A stretch of DNA of 52,904 nt, taken from NCBI GenBank assembly GCA_041567315.1, contig JBFGCA010000018.1, forward strand, positions 1 to 52,904. The letters run 5' to 3'. The translations under genes and the position numbers were made by a program. The notes beneath the pieces were generated by a model. The model searched no databases and was not told the DNA's origin. It saw only the letters and a program-made list of their open reading frames with translations. The stretch comes from JBFGCA01 sp041567315. Its GTDB lineage: Bacteria; Acidobacteriota; Thermoanaerobaculia; Multivoradales; JAHEKO01. Below are positions 24,505 through 32,050 of the stretch, one piece after another (position 1 is the first letter of the stretch; the number at the start of each line of letters is the position of its first letter).

Positions 24505-25417
24505 CGGACGAGGGGGGCAAGCCTACCAGCAGCCGGCGGCGTTCCAGCCGCGCTTCGGCGCCCAGCGGCAGGGTGTGGTTGGGGCGGCAGTGGCCCGCCC
24601 TACAGCCGGTCGCCACCGGCCAGCCACCGGCCGCCGCCAGCTCGCCGAGCACGGCGGCGAGGTCGAGGCCCGGCTCGGCCTCCGGCGCCCTCTCCAGCCG
24701 GCCCACCACCATCCCGCGAAGTCCTTCGAAGGCCCCGGCCAGACGCAGCTGCTGGAGCATCCGGTCGACCCGGTAGAGCGGCTCGGCGACGTCCTCCCAG
24801 AACAGCAGGCTGCCCTCGAGCCGCGGCGCGAAGGGCGTCCCGGCGGTCGCCGCCAACAGGCTCAGACAGCCGCCGCGGAGCGGGCCCTGCGCCCCGGAAC
24901 GGCCGACGAGCAGCTCGACCGGCACGGTCGCCGGCAGCTCACCGGCCAGCGCTCCCAGCAGCGAGCGGCGCTCGGCCGGCACCAGACCTTCGGCCAGCTC
25001 GACCGCCACCATCGGACCGTGGAAGCTCACCCAGCCCAGCCGGTCCACGACCTGCAGCAGGAAGGGGGTCAGGTCCGAATAGCCGACGTAGGCCCGCGGC
25101 TGCGCGGCCAGCGCCCGCCATTCGAGCCGCGGCAGCAGACGCAGCACCCCGTGGCCGCCGCGGGCGAAGAAGACGGCGCGGATCGAGGGGTCGGCCGTCA
25201 GCCGGTGGAAGGCGGCCAGCCGCTCCCCGTCGGAGCCCGCGAACGGGCCGTGGCGGGCGTCGAGGTTGTCGGCAGCCACCACCTCGAAGCCCAGCTGTTC
25301 GAGCGCCGCCACGCCGCGTTCCAGCCGTTCGCGGTCGACCGGTCCGGACAGCGCCGCCACCCCGACCCGGTCGCCGGGGCGGACGGGCGGGGGGAGCCGA
25401 GGTCTGGATGCTGACAA
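24494..25417 (-). CDS. LD-carboxypeptidase (peptidase family S66)
   Basis: Expected to trim the terminal D-Ala from murein tetrapeptides during cell-wall recycling. In this 307-aa protein the catalytic serine is in VGYSDLT, the glutamate in LLFWEDV and the histidine in GHCRPN, giving the Ser-Glu-His triad of S66 peptidases; FFARGGHGVLRLLP and SFHGPM are also typical. The start is a TTG at 25417, about 20 nt after the 3' end of the RNase P RNA, as no ATG or GTG gives a complete N-terminus (RPGDRVGVAALSGPVD). MccF-like immunity peptidases belong to the same family, so the exact substrate is not certain. Confidence 0.85.
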   Translation of the reverse strand: MSASRPRLPPPVRPGDRVGVAALSGPVDRERLERGVAALEQLGFEVVAADNLDARHGPFAGSDGERLAAFHRLTADPSIRAVFFARGGHGVLRLLPRLEWRALAAQPRAYVGYSDLTPFLLQVVDRLGWVSFHGPMVAVELAEGLVPAERRSLLGALAGELPATVPVELLVGRSGAQGPLRGGCLSLLAATAGTPFAPRLEGSLLFWEDVAEPLYRVDRMLQQLRLAGAFEGLRGMVVGRLERAPEAEPGLDLAAVLGELAAAGGWPVATGCRAGHCRPNHTLPLGAEARLERRRLLVGLPPSSDEP

Positions 25418-25437
25418 GGGCCGGGTGAGAGAGATGG

Positions 25438-25832
<395 letters not shown>

Positions 25833-25840
25833 CCGGGCCG

Positions 25841-25870
25841 ATTCTAACCCGTTTCCCCCGGGGACCGGAA
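25841..25870 (-). promoter_or_regulatory. Probable rnpB promoter overlapping the preceding stop codon
   Basis: TAGAAT at 25846-25841 ends about 8 nt before the RNA's first paired base, and TTCCGG at 25870-25865 is an 18-bp-spaced -35 candidate. The TAG stop codon of the DUF4388 gene is the first three bases of the -10 box. Confidence 0.55.
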
Positions 25871-27376
25871 ACGCGCCAGCAGGCGGCCGAGAAAGCCGCC
25901 CGCCGCCGCCGGCGCGCTGGCCAGCCGCTCCAGACCCTCCAGCGCCTCGGGGTGGGCCGGCATCCGCTCCAGCGCCGCCTGGTACTCCTCGCGGGCCCGC
26001 GCCAGGTTGCCGCTACGCTCGTAGAGTTCGCCGAGGCGGAGCCGCAGCTCGGCGTCGCGCGGCTTGAGCTGCACCGCCTTCGAGAGGTTGACGAGCGCGC
26101 GATCGAGCCAGTTGCGGTTCTCGGCCTGACACTCGGCCAGCAGGGCGTAGTACTCGGGCCGCGGCGCCGCCCGCACCGCCTGCTCGAGCAGCTGGATAGC
26201 CGAGTGGAACTCCTGACGCGTGACCATCGACCGCGCCACCTGATAGGCCTCGCGCGCCACCCGCTCCTCCTCCTGGCGCCGTCCCGACTCCTCCTGCGGT
26301 GGCCCGCCGGGCACCTCGCCGTCCAGGCTCTCGAAATAGCGCCGGCTGCGCTCGGGGTCGCTGAGCGTCAGGTAGGCCTCGGTGGCGCGCTCGAAGAGCA
26401 TCCTCAGTCCGGCCTCGCCCGGCTTGAGCCGCAGGCGCTCGGCGTGGCTGGGGTGCACCAGCCGGGCCAGGCGGGTGTAGGCGGCGTGCAGCTCGTCGGT
26501 GGTGCTGCCCAGGCCGACGCCCAGCAGCTCGAAGTGGCTGATCTGCCCCAGCCGTCCCAGCAGGTCGGCGAGCTGGCGCCGGTGGTCTTCGGGGGCGAGC
26601 TCGAGCGGCTGGCTCTCGAGACCTTCGCCGACCCGCTGCGCCAGCTTCTCCACCAATCGCGGCGCCAGCCAGGTGCTGGCCTCGCCTGCCGGCATCTGCT
26701 CCGCCCGCCGGATGAGGTCCACTGCCAGCAGCCGGCAGAGCTTCTCGAGCGCGGTCGGGCGGTCGAGGTCCGCCTGGCGCAGCAGCTCGCGCACCGCGGC
26801 CGGGCGCTCCAGGCGCGACAGGAAAAACGCCTCGTGCGAATCGAGAAGCGCCGGCGGCGGCGCGCCGTCGGCGCGCGGCACCGCCTGGTAGCGCTGGTCC
26901 TCGCCCCCCAGCCGTCGCAGTAGCTCGAACTCGGCGCGGTCCTGGACCGCCCCGGTGGCCAGCAGCCGCGCCGTCGGCAGCGGCCCGATCAGGTCGACGC
27001 GGATCTCGGCCGGCCCTTCGGTGAAGCTGCTGCCGGCCGCCTCCCAGTCGCCCAGCAGCCGGCAGAGGTCGCGGGTCAGCCGCTCCAGGGCGTCCGGGCC
27101 GCCTACCGCTCGCTGTCCGGTGCCCACTCCCGCGCCGGCCCCAGGCCCTGCCCCGCCCGCGGCCTTCTTGCCACCCGCCGCCGACCCGATCAGGATCTCC
27201 GCCCTGCCGCACAGCGGATGGTCGGGCGCCAGGTACAGGTCGCCGCCGACGAAATAGAGACGGCCGCCGGCACCGGCACCCGGCACGTCGAGCCGGCCGG
27301 TCCCGCCCGCGAGATAGACCTGCCGCACGGTGTCGAACAGCGGCTCCCGAGGAGCGCTCGGCTCGGAGCCGGTCAT
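25844..27376 (-). CDS. DUF4388, J-domain-like and TPR protein
   Basis: A 510-aa protein. The N-terminus (about 10-60) resembles DUF4388/PatA-N: VRQVYLAGGTGRLDVPG and GGRLYFVGGDLYLAP. The middle is helical. About residues 285-350 form a J-like helical hairpin (FELLGVGLGSTTDELHAAYT, RLARLVHPS, then AYLTLSDPERSRRYFE), but the HPD tripeptide of true DnaJ partners reads HPS, so Hsp70 stimulation is doubtful. The C-terminal ~150 residues are tetratricopeptide repeats (AIQLLEQAVRAAPRPEYYAL and following). Similar combinations occur in myxobacterial and acidobacterial signalling proteins; function unknown. ATG overlaps the uvrC stop (ATGA). Confidence 0.8.
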   Translation of the reverse strand: MTGSEPSAPREPLFDTVRQVYLAGGTGRLDVPGAGAGGRLYFVGGDLYLAPDHPLCGRAEILIGSAAGGKKAAGGAGPGAGAGVGTGQRAVGGPDALERLTRDLCRLLGDWEAAGSSFTEGPAEIRVDLIGPLPTARLLATGAVQDRAEFELLRRLGGEDQRYQAVPRADGAPPPALLDSHEAFFLSRLERPAAVRELLRQADLDRPTALEKLCRLLAVDLIRRAEQMPAGEASTWLAPRLVEKLAQRVGEGLESQPLELAPEDHRRQLADLLGRLGQISHFELLGVGLGSTTDELHAAYTRLARLVHPSHAERLRLKPGEAGLRMLFERATEAYLTLSDPERSRRYFESLDGEVPGGPPQEESGRRQEEERVAREAYQVARSMVTRQEFHSAIQLLEQAVRAAPRPEYYALLAECQAENRNWLDRALVNLSKAVQLKPRDAELRLRLGELYERSGNLARAREEYQAALERMPAHPEALEGLERLASAPAAAGGFLGRLLARFRSPGETG

Positions 27377-29244
27377 CGGTGCGGGGATTCTACGGCAGGC
27401 GGCGCGGCGGCGCCGGCCGCCAGCTGCCGGTGCAACCGGTGTCCGAGCACCGGACCGAGGGCGGCCTGCAGCTCCTCCACGCTGGCAGCCCGCACCCCTT
27501 CGACGCTGCCAAAGCGCCGCAGCAGCGACTTGCGCCGCCGCGGTCCGATCCCCGGCAGGGCGTCCAGCCGGCTCTCGAGCGTCCGGGCGCGGCGCCGCCG
27601 CCGGTGGCGGCCGAGCGCGAAGCGGTGCGCCTCGTCGCGGATGCGTTGCAGCAGCTGGAGTCCGGGATCGTCCGCCGGCAGACGGAGCGGCGCCGGCCGC
27701 GCCGGCAGATACACCTCCTCCCGGCGCTTGGCCAGACCGGCGACCGGGGTCTCCTCGACCCCCAGACGGGCCAGCGCGGCCAGCGCCGCGTTGAGCTGAC
27801 CGCGGCCGCCGTCGACCAGGATCAGGTCGGGCATGGTCCCTACCTCGTCGAGGAGCCGCCGGTAACGCCGCTCGACCGCCTGGCCGAGGGCCGCGAAGTC
27901 GTCGCCCAGCTCGATGCCGCGGATGTTGAAGCTGCGGTAGTCGCGCTTGCGCATCGCCCCCTCCTCCCACACCACCAGCGAGGCGACCGTCTCGCTGCCC
28001 TGGAAGTCGGAGACGTCGAGCCCTTCGATGCGGCGCGGCGGATCGCCGAGGCCGAGGACCACGCGCAGGCGCTCGGCGGCGGCCCGTTCGCGCCCACCCA
28101 CCCGGAAGCGGCGGCGATGGGCCAGCTCGGCGTTGCGCATCGCCAGCGCCACCCGCTGCGCCTTGGGGCCACGGGCCGGAAAGCGCAGGTAGACCCGCTC
28201 GCCCTTGCGCTCCGAGAGCCACTCCTCGAGCGCCTCGCGGCCGTCGATCGGCAACGGCAGGTGGACCTCCTTGGGGATGAAGGTCGTGCGGTCGTAGAGC
28301 TGGGGCAGGAGCTCGGAGAGCACCCGCTCGCCGGCCACCTCCTGCCGCCCCTCCCAGAAATACTCGCGGCGGTCGAGGACCTGCCCGCCGCGCATCACCA
28401 GCAGGGTCACCGCGGCGTTGCCGCGCCGCGCGCAGACCCCGAAGATGTCCAGGTCCTCGCCCCCCACCGATGACAGCTTGCCGCGCTGCCCCACCGCCTC
28501 GACCTCGGCGAGCAGGTCGCGGAGCCGGGCCGCCCTCTCGAAGTCGAGGGCCCCGGCCGCCTCCTCCATCTGCCGGCGCAGCCGGCGCCGCAGGCGGTCG
28601 GTGCGGCCGCCGAGAAGCAGCCGGGCGTCGGCCACCGCCGCGTCGTAGGCGGCGCGGGTGGTCAGCCCGTCGACGCACGGCCCCAGACAGCGGCGCATGT
28701 CGTAGTAGAGGCAGGGGCGCGGCAGCGAGCCGTCGATCTCGATGTGGCAGACGCGGATCTCGAACAGCTTCTGGACCAGCTTGATCGCCTTGCGAGCCAG
28801 CCCGGCCGGCAGATAGGGACCAAAGTACTCGGCGCCGTCGTCGCGCAGCCGGCGGGTGAAGGCGATCCGCGGGTAGGAATCGGCGAGGGTGAGCTTGACG
28901 TAGGGATAGGTCTTGTCGTCCCGCAGCAGGACGTTGTAGCGGGGGCGCCGTTTCTTGATCCAGTTGTTCTCCAGCAGCAGCGCCTCGGCCTCGGTGTCGG
29001 TGACCACGTACTCGAGATCGGCGGCCTCGGCCAGCATGGCGGCGAGCCGCGCCTCCTGGGCGCCGGTGAGATAGGTCGCCACCCGCTTGCGCAGCGACTT
29101 GGCCTTGCCGACGTAGAGCGCCTTGCCGCGGGGGCCCTTGAAGACGTAGATGCCGGGCCGGTCCGGCAGGGCGGCGGCACGGGCCGCGAGCATCGCCCCG
29201 GGGTCGGGCGGTGGCGGGGTGCTGCTGGGCCGACGGTCGGACAT
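27373..29244 (-). CDS. uvrC: Excinuclease ABC subunit C
   Basis: Makes both incisions in nucleotide excision repair. Domain order in the 623-aa product: GIY-YIG nuclease (PGIYVFKGPRGKALYVGKAK, residues ~29-48), a cysteine-rich segment (CLYYDMRRCLGPC), the UVR motif that binds UvrB (AAGALDFERAARLRDLL), the RNase H-like nuclease with catalytic aspartates in GLDVSDFQGSETVASLVVW and LILVDGGRGQLNAA, and a C-terminal helix-hairpin-helix (LDALPGIGPRRRKSLLRRFG). It lies 13 nt downstream of uvrB; such uvrBC adjacency implies coordinated expression. Confidence 0.96.
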   Translation of the reverse strand: MSDRRPSSTPPPPDPGAMLAARAAALPDRPGIYVFKGPRGKALYVGKAKSLRKRVATYLTGAQEARLAAMLAEAADLEYVVTDTEAEALLLENNWIKKRRPRYNVLLRDDKTYPYVKLTLADSYPRIAFTRRLRDDGAEYFGPYLPAGLARKAIKLVQKLFEIRVCHIEIDGSLPRPCLYYDMRRCLGPCVDGLTTRAAYDAAVADARLLLGGRTDRLRRRLRRQMEEAAGALDFERAARLRDLLAEVEAVGQRGKLSSVGGEDLDIFGVCARRGNAAVTLLVMRGGQVLDRREYFWEGRQEVAGERVLSELLPQLYDRTTFIPKEVHLPLPIDGREALEEWLSERKGERVYLRFPARGPKAQRVALAMRNAELAHRRRFRVGGRERAAAERLRVVLGLGDPPRRIEGLDVSDFQGSETVASLVVWEEGAMRKRDYRSFNIRGIELGDDFAALGQAVERRYRRLLDEVGTMPDLILVDGGRGQLNAALAALARLGVEETPVAGLAKRREEVYLPARPAPLRLPADDPGLQLLQRIRDEAHRFALGRHRRRRRARTLESRLDALPGIGPRRRKSLLRRFGSVEGVRAASVEELQAALGPVLGHRLHRQLAAGAAAPPAVESPHR

Positions 29245-29257
29245 CCGCGACGGTCTC

Positions 29258-31288
29258 TCAGCCGCGGTAGATCTGCAGCTCGCGGAGCTCGCGCAGGCGG
29301 TCGCGGAGCACCGCCGCCTCCTCGAACTCGAGACGCTTGGCGGCCTGCTTCATCCGTTTCTCGAGCTCGGCCAGCTGCGCGCTCAAGCTGCGGTTCGAGA
29401 GCTCGGCTACTTCGTCGTGCCCGCCCCCGCCCACCGGGTAGTAGTCGAGGTTGCTCATCTGGACCAGCGGGCTGTGGATGTCCTTGAGGATGGTCCGCGG
29501 CTCGATTCCGTGCCGCTCGTTGTAGGCCTGCTGCCTGCTCCGCCGGCGGGCGGTCTCGCCGATGGCGCGGGCCATCGACTCGGTGGTGCGGTCGGCGTAG
29601 AAGATCACCCGCCCGTTGACGTTGCGCGCCGCCCGGCCGGCGGTCTGGATCAAGGACGTCTCGCTGCGCAGGAAGCCCTCCTTGTCGGCGTCGAGCACCG
29701 CCACCAGCGCCACCTCGGGCAGATCGAGCCCCTCGCGCAGCAGGTTGATCCCCACCAGCACGTCGAACTCGCCGCGCCTCAGGGCGGTGAGGATCTCCAC
29801 CCGCTCCAGGGTCTCGACGTCGCTGTGCAGGTAGCGCACCCGGACCCCCAGCTCGAGCAGGTACTGGGTCAGCTCCTCGGCCATCCGCTTGGTCAGCGTG
29901 GTGACCAGCACCCGCTCGCCGCCGTCGATGACCCGCCGGATCTCGGCCAGCAGGTCGTCGACCTGGCCGCCGGCCGGCCGCACCTCGATCGGCGGGTCCA
30001 GGAGCCCGGTGGGACGCACCACCTGCTCGACCACCACGCCGCCGGCGCGCTCCAGCTCCCAGGCGCCGGGGGTCGCCGAAACGTAGATGCGCTGCCCGAC
30101 TCGCTGATCGAACTCGTCGAAGCTCAGCGGCCGGTTGTCGAGGGCGCTGGGCAGCCGGAAACCGTGCTCGACCAGGGTCTCCTTGCGCGAGCGGTCGCCG
30201 TGGTACATACCACGCACCTGGGGAATGGTCTGGTGGCTCTCGTCGACCACCAGCAGGAAGTCGTCGGGCAGGTAGTCGAGCAGGGTGGGCGGCGGCTCGC
30301 CGGGGGCGCGGCCGGACAGATGGCGCGAGTAGTTCTCGATGCCGTGGCAGTAGCCGATCTCGCGCAGCATCTCGAGATCGAAACGGGTGCGCTGCTCGAG
30401 CCGCTGGCGCTCGAGCAGCTTGCCCTGGCTCTCCAGCTCGGCGAGCCGCTCGACCAGCTCCCCCTCGATTGACCCGAAGGCGCGCTCCAGCCGCTCGCGC
30501 GGCGTCACGTAGTGGGTCTTGGGGAAGACGGCGATGCGCTCGACCTCCTCGAGCGGGTCGCCGCGCAGCAGATCGAAGCGGGCGATGCGCTCGATCTCGT
30601 CGCCGAAGTACTCCACCCGCAGGCCGTGCTCCTCGTAGGCCGGCTGGATCTCCAGCACGTCGCCGCGGGCCCGGAAGCTGCCCGGGAACAGATCGAGCGG
30701 CGTGCGCTCGTACTGCATCTCGACCAGACTGCGCAGCGCCGGCTCCATGCCCTCGTCGTCGCCGACGGTGAAGAACTTGAGCATCCCGTAGAAGGCCTCC
30801 GGCGAGCCCAGACCGTAGATGCACGACACCGAGGCGACGATGATCACGTCGCGGCGCTCGAACAGCACCTTGGTGGCGCGCAGCCGCAGCCGGTCGATCT
30901 CCTCGTTGATGCTGGTCTCCTTTTCGATGTAGGTGTCGGTCTGGGGCACGTAGGCCTCGGGCTGGTAGTAGTCGTAGTAGGAGACGAAGTACTCGACCGC
31001 GTTGTGCGGAAAAAAGCTGCGGAACTCCTGGTAGAGCTGCGCCGCCAGCGTCTTGTTGTGCGACAGGATCAGCGTCGGCCGGTCGACCGACTCGATCACC
31101 TTGGCGATGGTGAACGTCTTCCCCGAGCCGGTGACCCCCAGCAGCACCTGCTCGCCCACCCCGCGCTCGACCTCGGCCGCCAGCTGCTCGACCGCCGCCG
31201 GCTGGTCCCCTTGCGGCGTAAACCGCGCCTCGAGACGGAAGCCGTCCACGTCACGAAGTCTATTGGACGCCGCCGGATGGGCCTGCAC
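29258..31288 (-). CDS. uvrB: Excinuclease ABC subunit B
   Basis: Damage-verification helicase of nucleotide excision repair. The 676-aa protein has Walker A GVTGSGKTFT (51-60), the beta-hairpin YYDYYQPEAYVPQTDTYIEK that clamps DNA, the SVSCIYGLGSPE block, helicase motifs ATPGAWEL, VGINLLREGLDLPEV and QTAGRAARN, and the C-terminal UVR helix pair (LEKRMKQAAKRLEFEEAAVL) that contacts UvrC. Length is normal. A short 25-nt spacer separates it from the upstream membrane-anchored gene, so it may be transcribed with that gene. Confidence 0.97.
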   Translation of the reverse strand: MQAHPAASNRLRDVDGFRLEARFTPQGDQPAAVEQLAAEVERGVGEQVLLGVTGSGKTFTIAKVIESVDRPTLILSHNKTLAAQLYQEFRSFFPHNAVEYFVSYYDYYQPEAYVPQTDTYIEKETSINEEIDRLRLRATKVLFERRDVIIVASVSCIYGLGSPEAFYGMLKFFTVGDDEGMEPALRSLVEMQYERTPLDLFPGSFRARGDVLEIQPAYEEHGLRVEYFGDEIERIARFDLLRGDPLEEVERIAVFPKTHYVTPRERLERAFGSIEGELVERLAELESQGKLLERQRLEQRTRFDLEMLREIGYCHGIENYSRHLSGRAPGEPPPTLLDYLPDDFLLVVDESHQTIPQVRGMYHGDRSRKETLVEHGFRLPSALDNRPLSFDEFDQRVGQRIYVSATPGAWELERAGGVVVEQVVRPTGLLDPPIEVRPAGGQVDDLLAEIRRVIDGGERVLVTTLTKRMAEELTQYLLELGVRVRYLHSDVETLERVEILTALRRGEFDVLVGINLLREGLDLPEVALVAVLDADKEGFLRSETSLIQTAGRAARNVNGRVIFYADRTTESMARAIGETARRRSRQQAYNERHGIEPRTILKDIHSPLVQMSNLDYYPVGGGGHDEVAELSNRSLSAQLAELEKRMKQAAKRLEFEEAAVLRDRLRELRELQIYRG

Positions 31289-31313
31289 CGGCCGCGGCCG
31301 CCGAACGCGCCGG

Positions 31314-31889
31314 TCAGGCCAGGGTCAAGCAGGCCGCGGTGGTGCCGGCGGGAGCGGCGCGGTCGCGGGCCGGCTCGGTCTCCGGGCGGCGGCCGGCGGC
31401 GACCCGCTCGAGGGTCGCGGTCAGCTCCAGGATCTGCTCGCGGGTGAGCTTGCCGCTGATCAGGCCGCGGAGCTGGCGTTGCAGATCCTGGAGGGCGGCG
31501 GGGTCGACGTCGCCCTCGCGCACCGCCTCGGCCGCCGCGTCGAAGGCGGCCTCCAGGCGCCGGCGCTCTTCGGGGGTCAGCTCCGCCGGCAGGTTGGCGA
31601 TCACCTCGGTCTCGACCTGGTTCAGCGCCCAGACGAACAGCGACTTCGCGTTGAGCAGCAGCACCACCAGGGCGGCGCCGGCGACCACCGCCAGCACCAG
31701 ACAGCCGACCACGAGCGGCTTGGCGCAGCCGCCCCCGGGACCCGTGGCGGGAGCCGTGGACGGAACCGCGGGGCCTACCGGTGAGCGACCCGCGCCGCGG
31801 CCGGGGGTGAAGGGCTGCGGGTCGGGAGAGGCCGGGGGTGGAGCGGCATCGCCGCTCGAAGGACCGCCGCTCCAGGAATCGTCGCTCAC
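31314..31889 (-). CDS. Single-pass membrane protein, unknown
   Basis: A 191-aa protein with a Pro/Ser/Gly-rich N-terminus, a single strong transmembrane helix (about residues 57-80), then a helical charged domain (AELTPEERRRLEAAFDAAAE and LTREQILELTATLERV) and a disordered tail. The start is a GTG at 31889. The first three pentapeptides (SDDSW, SGGPS, SGDAA) are the translated part of a degenerate 15-bp tandem repeat that continues upstream of the start codon. No family is recognised. It is transcribed divergently from the penicillin-binding protein. Confidence 0.65.
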   Translation of the reverse strand: MSDDSWSGGPSSGDAAPPPASPDPQPFTPGRGAGRSPVGPAVPSTAPATGPGGGCAKPLVVGCLVLAVVAGAALVVLLLNAKSLFVWALNQVETEVIANLPAELTPEERRRLEAAFDAAAEAVREGDVDPAALQDLQRQLRGLISGKLTREQILELTATLERVAAGRRPETEPARDRAAPAGTTAACLTLA

Positions 31890-31945
31890 AGTGTTGCCGC
31901 TCAGCCGGTGGCCGTTCAGGGGTCGCGGTTCAGAGGGTCGCCGTT
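31844..31945. repeat. Degenerate 15-bp tandem repeat spanning a start codon
   Basis: Read on the minus strand, about seven units in succession resemble A(A/G)CGGCGACNCNCTG, for example AACGGCGACCCTCTG, AACGGCCACCGGCTG, AGCGGCAACACTGTG and AGCGACGATTCCTGG, with one 14-bp unit. The array covers the 5' untranslated region and first codons of the membrane-protein gene at 31889, with the GTG start inside a unit. Confidence 0.55.
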
Positions 31946-32038
31946 GAGAGCTCCGGGCCGAGGCCCGGTCACGCGAGCCGGACCGGTTTTATCACCGCGG
32001 CGCCGCGCGGCACAAATCGGCCGAGGGTCGCCGATCTC

Positions 32039-32044
32039 TATAAT
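32039..32044 (+). promoter_or_regulatory. -10 box of the penicillin-binding protein gene, leaderless arrangement
   Basis: A perfect TATAAT ends 6 nt before the GTG start codon at 32051, so transcription would begin at the start codon. The position 17 bp upstream has no consensus -35 sequence. The rest of the 31890-32050 spacer is the tandem repeat and GC-rich sequence. Confidence 0.55.
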
Positions 32045-32050
32045 CGCGTC

